The notes below the pieces were generated by a model. It was not told where the DNA came from. It saw only the letters and a program-made list of their open reading frames with translations, and made no database searches. Position numbers and translations under genes: made by a program. Below are positions 7,604-16,300 of a stretch of 50,907 bases of DNA, one piece after another. The stretch's first letter is position 1; each line of letters starts with the position of its first letter. The stretch covers positions 1 to 50,907 of the forward strand of contig JAJCZP010000153.1 of assembly GCA_029262315.1 (NCBI GenBank), given 5' to 3'. This DNA is from Deltaproteobacteria bacterium. GTDB taxonomy: Bacteria > Desulfobacterota > Binatia > UTPRO1.

Positions 7604-9330
7604 CAGAACCCGGCGAGCCCTTCGCGAACGAGAGCGGCGATGCGCGCCACGGCCTCGTCGACGGGAATCTCGGTGGCGTCGGCGTCGCGCCGCTGCTTCA
7701 ACTCGACGGCGCCGCGCTCGAGCGCACGGGGCCCGACGGTCACGCGCAGCGGGTAGCCGATCAGATCGGCATCCTTGAACTTCACCCCGGGACGCTCGTC
7801 CCGATCGTCGAGCACGACCTCGACCCCGAGCGCCAGGAGTTCATCGTACAGCCGCTGTGCGGTAGTCCGCAGGCGCTCCTCGGCCCACTTGACGGGGACG
7901 ATGACCACCTGAAAAGGCGCCAGCGGCAGCGGCCACACGATGCCCGCGTCATCGTGATTCTGTTCGATCGCAGCCGCCATCGTACGGGTCACGCCAATGC
8001 CGTAAGTCCCCATCTCGAGCGGGCGCTCGTTGCCCTCGGCGTCCAGCACCGTGGCATTCAGAGCCGTGCTGTACTTGGTCCCGAGGTAAAAAACCTGTCC
8101 CACCTCGATCCCGCGCTGGAGGGTGACCCGCCCCTCGCACCGGGGACAGGCATCGTCGGTCTCGGCAACGCGGAGGTCGGCGGCGACGACATCAGGGAAA
8201 TCTCGCGCCTGGTCCACACCGGTCAGGTGCGTGTCCGCCTTGTTCGCACCCGTCACGGCGCCCGAGATCCCGACGAGCGCATGATCGGCGACGATCCGCA
8301 CGGCGCGGACAAGGCCGATCGGCCCGGCAAAGCCGACGGGAGCTCCGGTCGCGGCTTCCACTTCAGCTTCGCCGGCAAGCGCGACGGTCTGGGCTCCGAG
8401 CGCGTCTTTCAATTTCGGCTCGGAGAGCGTGTGATCGCCGCGCACGAGTACCACCACCGTCTCGCTTCCGTCGACGATGTACAGCAGCGTCTTCACGAAC
8501 CGATCCGCGGACAGCTTCAGGAAGGTCGCCACCTCCTCGATCGTGCGCTGGCCCGGCGTCGCCACGTCGGCCAACGCCGCGGGCGCCTCCACGCGCGCTG
8601 CGGGGGTCGGCACGCCGATCCCCGCCTTCTCGATGTTGGCGGCGTAGTCGCACTGCGTACAGCTGACGATCGCGTCCTCGCCCGACGCGGCCAGCACCTG
8701 GAACTCGTGCGAACGACTGCCGCCGATCGCCCCGGTGTCAGCCTCGACCGGGCGATACTGCAACCCGCAACGATCGAAGATACGCCGATAGGCCGCGAAC
8801 ATCGCGTCGTACTCGCGCTCGCAATCCTCCCGATCGAGATGGAAGGAATAGCCGTCCTTCATGATGAACTCGCGGCCCCGCATCAGGCCGAAGCGAGGCC
8901 GCACTTCATCGCGGAACTTGACCTGGATCTGAAAGAGGTTGAGAGGCACGTCCCGATAGGAACGAATCTCGCGGCGCACGAGATCAGTGACAACCTCCTC
9001 GTGCGTCGGCCCGAAGCAGAACTCGCGATCGTGCCGATCCTTGAACCGTAGCAACTCTTTCCCGTATCGATCCCAGCGGCCACTCGCCTGCCACAACTCG
9101 GCGGGACAAACGGCAGGAAGAAGAATCTCCTGCGCACCGGCGCGCGTCAGCTCCTCGCGCACGATCTGCTCGACCTTGCGCAGCACCCGCACGCCGAGCG
9201 GCAAGAAGTCGTAGATGCCGCGCGCAACCTGGCGAATCATGCCCGCGCGAAGCAGGAGCTTGTGGCTCACGACCTCCGCCTCCGCGGGAACCTCACGGAG
9301 GGTGGGCACGAACATTCTCGTCAATCGCAT
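7603..9330 (-). CDS. proS: prolyl-tRNA synthetase, bacterial type
   Basis: This class II aminoacyl-tRNA synthetase charges tRNA-Pro. The 575 residues include motif 2/3-type regions (FGPTHEEVVTDLVRREIRSY, FRDEVRPRFGLMRGREFIMK and YGIGVTRTMAAAIEQNHDD). An INS editing domain lies at about 225-385 between motifs 2 and 3, typical of the long bacterial form that clears mischarged Ala-tRNA-Pro. A C-terminal anticodon-binding domain starts near VVIVPVKW. GAGGA sits 6 bases before the ATG. The gene lies 56 bases downstream of rpoD and overlaps pyrF. Confidence 0.96.
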   Translation of the reverse strand: MRLTRMFVPTLREVPAEAEVVSHKLLLRAGMIRQVARGIYDFLPLGVRVLRKVEQIVREELTRAGAQEILLPAVCPAELWQASGRWDRYGKELLRFKDRHDREFCFGPTHEEVVTDLVRREIRSYRDVPLNLFQIQVKFRDEVRPRFGLMRGREFIMKDGYSFHLDREDCEREYDAMFAAYRRIFDRCGLQYRPVEADTGAIGGSRSHEFQVLAASGEDAIVSCTQCDYAANIEKAGIGVPTPAARVEAPAALADVATPGQRTIEEVATFLKLSADRFVKTLLYIVDGSETVVVLVRGDHTLSEPKLKDALGAQTVALAGEAEVEAATGAPVGFAGPIGLVRAVRIVADHALVGISGAVTGANKADTHLTGVDQARDFPDVVAADLRVAETDDACPRCEGRVTLQRGIEVGQVFYLGTKYSTALNATVLDAEGNERPLEMGTYGIGVTRTMAAAIEQNHDDAGIVWPLPLAPFQVVIVPVKWAEERLRTTAQRLYDELLALGVEVVLDDRDERPGVKFKDADLIGYPLRVTVGPRALERGAVELKQRRDADATEIPVDEAVARIAALVREGLAGF

Positions 9331-9386
9331 CGCGATCCTCGACTGCCCCTCATGTCCGGCGCGCTACCGCGGCGAGCGTCGCCAGC

Positions 9387-11459
9387 TCAGGGGGCTTGGG
9401 CGAAATTCTCGAGCCCTTTGGCCCGCGACGGATTGCGGAGCTTCCGCAGGGCCTTCGCCTCGATCTGGCGAATGCGCTCGCGTGTCACCTGGAAGCGCTG
9501 TCCGACCTCCTCGAGGGTGTAGTCGGACTTCTCGCCGATACCAAAACGCAATCGGAGGATCTGCTCCTCGCGCGGCGTCAGCGTCGCCAGCACCTTCCGG
9601 GTTTGCTCCTCGAGCGAGAGTGCCATCGCGGCGTCTGCCGGCGAGATACTCTGACGATCTTCGACGAAATCGCCGAGCGAACTCTCCTCGTCGTCCCCGA
9701 TCGGTGTTTCGAGCGACACCGGCTCCTTCACGATCTTCAGAACCTTCCGGATCTTGTCCGGCGGCATCTCCATCTGGCCGGCGATCTCGTCCGGGGTAGG
9801 CTCCCGTCCGAGTTGCTGCACCAGATAGCGCGACGTGCGGAGCACCTTGTTGATCGTCTCGATCATGTGCACCGGAATGCGAATCGTCCGCGCTTGGTCG
9901 GCGATGGCCCGCGAGACCGACTGGCGGATCCACCATGTCGCGTACGTCGAGAACTTGTATCCGCGCTGGTACTCGAACTTCTCGACGGCCCGCATCAGGC
10001 CGATGTTGCCTTCCTGAATGAGATCGAGAAATCCGAGGCCGCGATTCGTGTAGCGCTTGGCGATCGACACAACGAGCCGCAGGTTCGCCTCGATGAGTTG
10101 GCGCTTGCCTTCTTGCGCTTTGTACTCACCGCGGCGAATTGCCGCGAAGGACTGACCGATCTCATCCTCCGACATCGCGGTCTCGCGCTCGAGCTGTCGG
10201 ATGAGCTTCCGCCCCTCTTTGATGTCGGCCACCATCTGAATGATGTAGTCGGGGCTCCGACGAATCTGAGCGCTCACCTCCTTGGCCGCACCGCGCTCCC
10301 CGCGCACGACCTTCTCGCCCAGGCGAAGAAGCTCCTTCGCGTTCTTGTTCGTCGTGTTCTCGTACTTTCGAATGCCGGCACGATAACGATCGAGCGTCGA
10401 GACGGTCTCTTTCAGCTTGTCGACGATGACGCCGATCTGACGCGCGCCGAGCGGCACCTCGGCGAGTACACCCTCGATGGACGGCTTGATCGAATCGACA
10501 CGCTTGTCGATCTTCTCGAGCTCTTTCCCCGAGAGGCGATTCTTAGCCGTCTTCGACTCCACGAGCTTCTCACGCTCGTTCACGAGACGGCGCAAGCGTG
10601 ACACATGCTTCAGAAAGGCGGTGACGCGCGCATCCTCACGATCGGGCACGGCCTCACCGTTCGTCGTCGAGCTTTCCTCCTCGTCATCCCCGAAGAGGTG
10701 ACGGCCGTCGATCTCGCCGTCGCGCAGCCGATCGCCGAGGTTCAGCACGTACTGGAGCGCAATCGGCAAGCTGAAAACCGCGCGCCGGATCTCGATCTCG
10801 CCGGTCTCGATACTCTTGGCGATGACGACCTCTTCTTCGCGCGACAGGAGCGGAACGCCTCCCATCTCCTGGAGATACATGCGGACCGGATCGGACGAAT
10901 CGCGGACCAGGGAACGATCTTCCGTCTGCCTGGGCTGCTGGGGGGTCGCTGTCTCTTCCTTCTCTTCGGGCGACCACTCCTCGTCCTTCTCGTCCTCGTT
11001 CTCGGTGAAAGGGCTCTCTTCGGTGGCCTCACTAGCGATCTCACCGTCACCAGCTCCGATGGCGGAGACGACGCCGTTGATCTCTTCGGCTGCCGTGGGA
11101 TCGGCGTTGGCGGCACCACCAGAGGCGGGCGCGGATTTGCGATCGCGCCCGATCTCGACCACCTGGCCGGTCTTCCCCTTCCCCTTACCCTTCGCCTTGC
11201 CGGTTGGATCGCCAGCCTTGGCTTTGATGACCCGCCCCGCCCCCTTGGCGGCTGCCTTCGAGCCCGCCTTGGGAACCAACTTTGTCACGGCCTTGGGGCC
11301 CGCCTTGGCTGCGGCTTTGGTAGCGGCCTTGGTAGCAGGCTTGGCGGCTGATTTGCCGCTCGCCTTCACGGCCACCTTGCTACGAGCCTTCGCAGGAGAC
11401 TTCGCAGGGATCTTTGCCGTCTTCTTCTTCGTGGGTTTACTCGCACTCTTTGTCGCCAT
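9387..11459 (-). CDS. rpoD: primary RNA polymerase sigma factor RpoD with lysine-periodic tail
   Basis: This is the housekeeping sigma-70 factor. Region 1.2 starts near residue 188 ([20 protein letters not shown]). A non-conserved insert is at about 225-440. Region 2 includes [20 protein letters not shown] and [20 protein letters not shown]. Regions 3 and 4 end with [15 protein letters not shown] and the helix-turn-helix [18 protein letters not shown]. In place of a recognisable region 1.1, residues 1-97 are Lys/Ala-rich with 27 lysines. A lysine falls at every fourth position from 4 to 72. An acidic stretch follows at about 140-170. At 690 residues it is longer than many RpoD proteins. A good promoter lies upstream at 11570-11599. 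The tail's role is unknown. Confidence 0.95.
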   Translation of the reverse strand: MATKSASKPTKKKTAKIPAKSPAKARSKVAVKASGKSAAKPATKAATKAAAKAGPKAVTKLVPKAGSKAAAKGAGRVIKAKAGDPTGKAKGKGKGKTGQVVEIGRDRKSAPASGGAANADPTAAEEINGVVSAIGAGDGEIASEATEESPFTENEDEKDEEWSPEEKEETATPQQPRQTEDRSLVRDSSDPVRMYLQEMGGVPLLSREEEVVIAKSIETGEIEIRRAVFSLPIALQYVLNLGDRLRDGEIDGRHLFGDDEEESSTTNGEAVPDREDARVTAFLKHVSRLRRLVNEREKLVESKTAKNRLSGKELEKIDKRVDSIKPSIEGVLAEVPLGARQIGVIVDKLKETVSTLDRYRAGIRKYENTTNKNAKELLRLGEKVVRGERGAAKEVSAQIRRSPDYIIQMVADIKEGRKLIRQLERETAMSEDEIGQSFAAIRRGEYKAQEGKRQLIEANLRLVVSIAKRYTNRGLGFLDLIQEGNIGLMRAVEKFEYQRGYKFSTYATWWIRQSVSRAIADQARTIRIPVHMIETINKVLRTSRYLVQQLGREPTPDEIAGQMEMPPDKIRKVLKIVKEPVSLETPIGDDEESSLGDFVEDRQSISPADAAMALSLEEQTRKVLATLTPREEQILRLRFGIGEKSDYTLEEVGQRFQVTRERIRQIEAKALRKLRNPSRAKGLENFAQAP
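11244..11459 (-). repeat. degenerate 12-bp tandem repeat coding the RpoD xxxK tail
   Basis: These 216 bases encode 18 consecutive tetrapeptides, each ending in lysine ([20 protein letters not shown] and so on to AAAK). The repeat is visible as a recurring complement of CTTGG/CTTTG every 12 bases. Units have drifted, so it is an old expansion or is held by selection at the protein level. Confidence 0.8.
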
Positions 11460-11536
11460 GAGCCTCCGCCGGTGGCCGTCCCATCAAGGGGATGCGAACC
11501 CGGGTGCCACCCCGGATCATCGCGGCCGGCCTTACT

Positions 11537-11550
11537 GCTCTCGCGAGAGC
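11537..11550. promoter_or_regulatory. 14-base perfect palindrome in the rpoD leader
   Basis: GCTCTCGCGAGAGC is a perfect palindrome about 13 bases downstream of the inferred rpoD transcription start and about 80 bases before the ATG. It could be a repressor site or an RNA hairpin. No regulator is identified. Confidence 0.4.
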
Positions 11551-11569
11551 AAGCACAGATGGGTGCCGA

Positions 11570-11599
11570 AGTTTACTGCAAGCCAGCGCGGCAAGTCAA
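11570..11599 (-). promoter_or_regulatory. sigma-70-type promoter for rpoD
   Basis: On the minus strand the -35 TTGACT (11594-11599) matches 5/6. After 18 bases comes TAAACT (11570-11575), a 4/6 match to -10. Transcription would start near 11563, giving a leader of about 100 bases before the rpoD ATG. Confidence 0.6.
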
Positions 11600-11694
11600 G
11601 GCAACACCCCGAAGTTATTACCAGATTTCTCTCTCCACGCTGCCCCTTGGGGCGTCTTGAGACACCGGAGCCGTTGCCCTACGGTACTTGCGGC

Positions 11695-12846
11695 ATGCGC
11701 GGCCCGCTGAACACGACCCCGGGAACTCCGACCGGGGCTCGTCAGGAACCTCCCACGGAGGCCCCGCCAAGGCCTGGGACGAGGGCTCCCGCGGGACGTG
11801 GCACGGGAACCGACCCTCCGAATCGCTTCGAGGCGCTGCATGTCGTCCCCGAGACCGATCCGGACGCCTTTCCGGACGAACCAGACCGGGCACCCACTCG
11901 GTTCTATCGCGACGCCAGCCGGAGCGTGTTGGCGGAGAACCACAGTCCCGACATCAGCTTCCGGTACAGCCTGAATCCGTACCGGGGATGCGAGCACGGC
12001 TGTATCTACTGCTACGCGCGACCGAGCCACGAATTCCTCGGTTTCAGCGCCGGGCTCGATTTCGAGCGCCGCATCATGGTGAAAGAGGACGCCCCGGCGC
12101 TCCTCCGCCGGACGTTGGCCTCACGACGCTGGCAGCCTCAGGTCGTCGCCTTGTCGGGCAATACGGACTGCTACCAGCCGGTCGAGCGACGGCTCGAGCT
12201 GACACGCAGATGCGTCGAGGTCTTCGTCGCAGCCCGGAACCCGATCACGGTCATTACGAAATCGGCGCTCGTGGCCCGGGACACCGATCTATATGCCGAA
12301 CTGGCCGCAGCCGGTGCCGCCCAGGTGGCGGTGTCCCTCACTACGCTGGACGCGGATATCGCACGACAGATGGAACCGCGCGCGGCGCGGCCGGGACGAC
12401 GACTCGAGGCGATTGCCGCACTCGCCGAGGCCGGAGTACCCACGACCGTCATGATAGGGCCCGTCATCCCCGGTCTCACCGACTCGGAGATCCCTCGCAT
12501 TCTCGCGGCGGCCGCCGCCGCGGGAGCACGCGCGGCCTCCTGGATCATGCTGCGCTTGCCACGGCCGGTCGACGCACTGTTCGACCAGTGGCTGGCCGAG
12601 CGATTTCCGACCCGACGCGAGCGCGTGCTCCATCGCGTGCGCGAAACGCGTGCCGGTCGGATCAGCGACAGCACCTTTGGCCAGCGCATGCGTGGACAGG
12701 GGGTCTACGCCGAGCAGGTCGCGGCGCTGTTCGCCGCCACCGCTCGGAAGTACGGGCTCGACCGCGTCCTACCGCCGCTCAGTGTCGCAAGTTTCCAGCA
12801 CCCGACCCGCGACACTCGCCAACTCGGCCTGTTCTCCAATGGGTGA
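11695..12846 (+). CDS. SPL-family radical SAM protein (PA0069-like)
   Basis: This radical S-adenosylmethionine enzyme is related to spore photoproduct lyase; members outside spore-formers have no firmly known substrate. The [4Fe-4S] cluster motif C-x3-C-x2-C is C99, C103 and C106 in GCEHGCIYCYARPSHE. It is followed by the family segments VVALSGNTDCYQPVER, ITVITKSALVARD and VSLTTLD. The first about 65 residues are Pro/Gly-rich and probably disordered. The ATG at 11695 is the first good start after the rpoD promoter region; the longer open frame runs antisense through rpoD and is spurious. The stop TGA overlaps the GTG start of the next gene. Confidence 0.88.
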   Translation: MRGPLNTTPGTPTGARQEPPTEAPPRPGTRAPAGRGTGTDPPNRFEALHVVPETDPDAFPDEPDRAPTRFYRDASRSVLAENHSPDISFRYSLNPYRGCEHGCIYCYARPSHEFLGFSAGLDFERRIMVKEDAPALLRRTLASRRWQPQVVALSGNTDCYQPVERRLELTRRCVEVFVAARNPITVITKSALVARDTDLYAELAAAGAAQVAVSLTTLDADIARQMEPRAARPGRRLEAIAALAEAGVPTTVMIGPVIPGLTDSEIPRILAAAAAAGARAASWIMLRLPRPVDALFDQWLAERFPTRRERVLHRVRETRAGRISDSTFGQRMRGQGVYAEQVAALFAATARKYGLDRVLPPLSVASFQHPTRDTRQLGLFSNG

Positions 12847-13574
12847 GTAGAGTCGTGCCCCGAGTTCCCCCAGACCGCCCGCCGGCAAAACACGACTGGC
12901 CGCGCATCGGACGACAGCTCGACGCGCACGGCTTCGCGCGCATGCCGCGGCTACTCGACGCCAGTGCGTGCCGATCGCTCGTCGACCTCTACGACCGCGA
13001 TTCGCTGTTCCGCTCCACGACCGACATGGCCCGCCACGGCTTCGGGCGCGGACAGTACCGCTACTTCAAAGCCCCGCTACCCCCACTCGTCGCGCGCTTG
13101 CGGCGCACGCTCTATCCTCCGCTTGCGGCCGTCGCACGCGCGTGGGCTACGCGACTCGGCCAGGATCCGGCCGCATACCCAGCGACGCTGAACGGCTTTC
13201 TCGGGCGCTGCCGGACGGCTGGCCAAACACGACCGACCCCGCTCCTACTCCGCTACGGCCCCGATGACTGGAACGCGCTCCATCAAGATACGTACGGCGC
13301 GGTGGCGTTTCCCCTGCAGGTCGCCATGCTCCTGACCGATCCACGACGTGATCATCAAGGCGGCGAGCTGATCCTGGTCGAGCAACGCCCGCGCGCCCAA
13401 TCACGCGCCACCACGGTGCCTCTCGGGCGTGGGGACGCCGTCGTGTTCACCAATCGCGAGCGCCCGGTGCGCGGCACGCGGGGCGACTACCGCGCCGCCA
13501 TGCGCCACGGCGTCAGCACCGTGACGGCCGGACAACGGCTCACACTCGGCATCATCTTCCACGATGCCGAGTGA
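12843..13574 (+). CDS. 2OG-Fe(II) oxygenase (Oxygenase-NA/DUF2086-like)
   Basis: This is a 2-oxoglutarate and iron-dependent oxygenase. The C-terminal half has the facial triad H147-x-D149 (LHQDTYG) and H222, plus R232 (QRLTLGI) for 2-oxoglutarate. The pattern resembles Pfam family Oxygenase-NA (formerly DUF2086), described as AlkB-like and linked to damaged-nucleic-acid repair. That role is family knowledge, not seen here. The GTG at 12843 overlaps the radical SAM stop (GTGA). A second GTG at 12855 is an alternative start. Length is 243 residues, and it is convergent with the reductase gene. Confidence 0.78.
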   Translation: MSRVVPRVPPDRPPAKHDWPRIGRQLDAHGFARMPRLLDASACRSLVDLYDRDSLFRSTTDMARHGFGRGQYRYFKAPLPPLVARLRRTLYPPLAAVARAWATRLGQDPAAYPATLNGFLGRCRTAGQTRPTPLLLRYGPDDWNALHQDTYGAVAFPLQVAMLLTDPRRDHQGGELILVEQRPRAQSRATTVPLGRGDAVVFTNRERPVRGTRGDYRAAMRHGVSTVTAGQRLTLGIIFHDAE

Positions 13575-13589
13575 ACCGCCGAGGCTCGG

Positions 13590-14315
13590 TCACCACTTTT
13601 CGCAGCGAACGGCGCGACGCTCGTACCCCGCGCCGCGCAGCAGATCACGAAGGCGTGTCGCGAGAGCGCCGACCGCGCAAATCCAAAAGTGCCGCGCGCG
13701 TTCGTCGTCAGCCTCGACGTAGCGCTCGCGAACGATCCGCTCCAGCTGAGGATTGTCGGCGGCGGCGGTCCCCGCCACCGCCAGCACGGACTCCCACCGC
13801 ATCCTTGGGTTGGCGCTCGCCAACTCGACAAACTCGGCGGCGTAGACCATCGGCGTCGCAGCGTTGCCCCCTTGCAGCACAACAATCGGCTGATCACCGG
13901 TCGCGAGCGCACGCCTGACCATCGGCCGCACGGGAGCGATCCCCGTGCCCTGGGCGATGAACACCAATGGCGTCGGCGGCGGCTCAGCCAGCTTGAAGCT
14001 GCCGAAGGGACCGGTGAGAACCACCTCGTCACCGGGCAGGAGCCCGAACAGATAGCCGGAGCCCTCGCCACCCGGGACCCGATCGACACAGATCTCGAGC
14101 GCGCCATCCTCTGGAGATGACGCCAACGAGTACGCACGAACGAGCGGTGGGCGGTCACCGGCTGGCAGGGCAAGCGATACGAATTGGCCCGGATCGAACA
14201 CCAGCGGGGAATCCGCGGGGAGTCGCAAAAAGAGCGAGCGCGTGTCGGACGACCAATCCCGAACGCGATCGAGGGTCACGCGGTACTCCCGTGGTACGCC
14301 GTTGGCGACCGCCAC
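13590..14315 (-). CDS. FAD/NAD(P)H ferredoxin reductase-like protein
   Basis: This flavin reductase of the ferredoxin-NADP reductase fold moves electrons between NAD(P)H and a partner such as the neighbouring ferredoxin. The 241 residues show an FAD-binding barrel with RAYSLASSPE (the R-x-Y-S motif) and the nucleotide-binding half starting at FIAQGTGIAPVRPMVRRAL. The usual C-terminal CG(S/P) pattern appears as CAVGALATRLRDLL. I start at GTG 14315, just after the ferredoxin stop. The long upstream reading frame overlaps ferredoxin and is not coding. It is the last gene of a five-gene minus-strand operon. Confidence 0.85.
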   Translation of the reverse strand: MAVANGVPREYRVTLDRVRDWSSDTRSLFLRLPADSPLVFDPGQFVSLALPAGDRPPLVRAYSLASSPEDGALEICVDRVPGGEGSGYLFGLLPGDEVVLTGPFGSFKLAEPPPTPLVFIAQGTGIAPVRPMVRRALATGDQPIVVLQGGNAATPMVYAAEFVELASANPRMRWESVLAVAGTAAADNPQLERIVRERYVEADDERARHFWICAVGALATRLRDLLRGAGYERRAVRCEKW

Positions 14316-14320
14316 CGCGA

Positions 14321-14668
14321 TCAGGCCTGGTTGATCGTGTACTTCGGGATCACGATCGTGAGGTCCCCCGTGACCACCGCTTGGCAACCGAGCCGCGAAT
14401 GCATCGTCAACCCGGGCGCGTTGTCGAGTTCGTCCGCTTCCTCTTCCTGTTGCTCGGACAGATGCTCCTCCCCGTCCTTCAAGATGACGTGACAGGTCGT
14501 ACACGCGCACTTCCCGCCACACGCGTGCTCGAGATGAATCCCGTGGCCGAGGAGCACGTCCAGAATGGACCCAGGCTCGCCATCGTGGCTGAACGGAGCG
14601 GCGGCCGGGTCGAACTCAATCGTGCGTTCGGGGTCGCCGGACTCGTAGCAGATGCGGATCCGGAGCAT
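14321..14668 (-). CDS. fdx: [2Fe-2S] ferredoxin, adrenodoxin/ISC type
   Basis: This is a soluble electron carrier. Cluster ligands are C50, C56, C59 and C95 (C-x5-C-x2-C-x35-C) in the segment EHACGGKCACTTCHV and in SRLGCQA. The C-terminal signature IPKYTINQA is very close to that of ISC-type ferredoxins. Length is 115 residues. No isc genes are nearby. It sits between the acyl-CoA synthetase and a flavin reductase gene, whose GTG starts 5 bases after its stop. It is therefore probably the redox partner of that reductase. Confidence 0.93.
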   Translation of the reverse strand: MLRIRICYESGDPERTIEFDPAAAPFSHDGEPGSILDVLLGHGIHLEHACGGKCACTTCHVILKDGEEHLSEQQEEEADELDNAPGLTMHSRLGCQAVVTGDLTIVIPKYTINQA

Positions 14669-14725
14669 GGGCCTCGTCTATCCGGCTTCCCGAGATAGGT
14701 CCATCAGTCGATACGGCGCAGGCGG

Positions 14726-16300
14726 CTACCCGTCCTGGCGAGCGCGAGCGCGGAGCTCCACTCGACGGATCTTGCCACTTACGGTTTTGGGCAGTGCGGT
14801 GACGAACTCGATCGCGCGTGGATACTTGTAGGGCGCGGTCACCCGCTTCACGTGATCCTGGATCTCCTTGACGAGCGTGTCTCCCGGGACAGCGCTGTCC
14901 CGAAGGACGACGAACGCTTTGACGATGGTTCCGCGGATTGGATCGGGCGCTGCGACGACAGCCGATTCGACAACGTCGGCGTGCTCGAGGAGAGCACTCT
15001 CCACCTCGAAGGGTCCGATACGGTAGCCGGCGGAAATGATCACATCGTCGGCGCGGCCGACAAACCATTGGTAGCCATCTTCGTCGGCGTACGCGCGATC
15101 GCCGGTGACGTACCAATCACCACGGCGGCAGGCGGCCGTCTCGGCCGGATTCTTCCAGTACTCCAGGAAGAGCGACGGGGGCCGCCCACGCACGGCCAGA
15201 TCACCGATTTCGCCAGCGGGGAGCTCGGCGCCCTGATCGTCGATCACCGCCACATCGTGCCCGGGAAACGGCAGGCCCATAGAGCCAGGACGAATCGCGA
15301 TCCCCGGTCGATTGGCGACCAAAAGGGTACTCTCGGTCTGCCCATACCCGTCGTGGATCATCAGATTGAATGCGTCCTTCCACGCATGGATCACCTCGGG
15401 GTTGAGCGGCTCACCAGCTCCTGTGCAATGCCGAAGCCGCGGCAAGGACCACCGACTGAGATTCTCCTTCACGAGCAATCGATACTCGGTCGGCGGAGCA
15501 CAGAAGACACTCACCTCGTAGCGGTCGAGCAGGTCCAACTCGCGCGCCGGATCGAAACGTCCATCGTACATGAAGACCGGCACACCCAGTGTCCACGGCC
15601 CGAACAACACGCCGTAGGCGGCCTTCGCCCACCCCGTATCGGAGGTCGTCCAGTGGAGATCGGAGCGGCGGAGGTCGAGCCAGTGCCGCCCCGTCAACGT
15701 ATGCGCAAAGGTGTAGGCGTGTGCATGGAGGACCGCTTTCGGATCCTTCGTCGTCCCCGACGTGTAGAAGCAGATCGCCGGCTCGTCGGCCCGCGTCGGC
15801 ACCCGCGTCAACGTCCGGCCGGCAGCCTGTTCCAGGGCGTGATAGTCGGACCAGCCGGGTGGCGCCGCGACCGCGATCTTCACGGTGACGTCCGGGCAAT
15901 CGCCGAGCGCCGCTTCCACCTCGTCGACGTTCGCACCCGTCGTAATGATGGTACGTGCGCCACTGTGCGTCGCCCGAAAGCGCACGTCCTTCGCACGCAG
16001 ACTTGCCGTACACGGAATCGCGAGCGCGCCGAGTTTCAAACATGCGAGGAAAGCCACCTGCCACTCGGGCATCCGAGGAAGCATGATCATGACGGGATCA
16101 CCTCGCCCAACACCAAGCCCCGCGAGCGCGTTCGCGAAGCGATCGGAGCGCTGCTTGAAATCCCAGAACGTGTGCCGCTCGCTCCGGCCGTCCTCGCGAA
16201 CATAGAGCAGCGCCATCCGACTCCGGTCCGCCGCGTAGACGTCCACGGCGTCGTACCCGAAGTTGAAGGTGGGCGGCACCGCCCAGTCGTACGCACTCAT
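14726..16300 (-). CDS. AMP-forming acyl-CoA synthetase (medium-chain-like)
   Basis: This enzyme activates a carboxylic acid to its CoA thioester through an acyl-adenylate. The 524 residues have the P-loop-type motif YTSGTTKDPKAVLH (the usual Gly after TT is Lys here), the DGYGQTE motif, TGDRAYADEDGY, and the C-terminal catalytic lysine region TVSGKIRRVELR. The architecture resembles the MACS/benzoate-CoA-ligase branch; the substrate cannot be read from sequence. Its start overlaps the stop of the ThDP enzyme by 4 bases (ATGA), so the two are coupled. Confidence 0.92.
   Translation of the reverse strand: MSAYDWAVPPTFNFGYDAVDVYAADRSRMALLYVREDGRSERHTFWDFKQRSDRFANALAGLGVGRGDPVMIMLPRMPEWQVAFLACLKLGALAIPCTASLRAKDVRFRATHSGARTIITTGANVDEVEAALGDCPDVTVKIAVAAPPGWSDYHALEQAAGRTLTRVPTRADEPAICFYTSGTTKDPKAVLHAHAYTFAHTLTGRHWLDLRRSDLHWTTSDTGWAKAAYGVLFGPWTLGVPVFMYDGRFDPARELDLLDRYEVSVFCAPPTEYRLLVKENLSRWSLPRLRHCTGAGEPLNPEVIHAWKDAFNLMIHDGYGQTESTLLVANRPGIAIRPGSMGLPFPGHDVAVIDDQGAELPAGEIGDLAVRGRPPSLFLEYWKNPAETAACRRGDWYVTGDRAYADEDGYQWFVGRADDVIISAGYRIGPFEVESALLEHADVVESAVVAAPDPIRGTIVKAFVVLRDSAVPGDTLVKEIQDHVKRVTAPYKYPRAIEFVTALPKTVSGKIRRVELRARARQDG

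Noticed and set aside
7525-9051. 508-codon plus-strand open frame opposite proS
   Set aside because: It is a high-GC antisense shadow. The minus strand encodes a complete prolyl-tRNA synthetase with all class II motifs.
10816-11694. N-terminal extension of the radical SAM frame running antisense through rpoD
   Set aside because: The extension is the complement of the sigma factor's low-complexity tail. The real start is ATG 11695.
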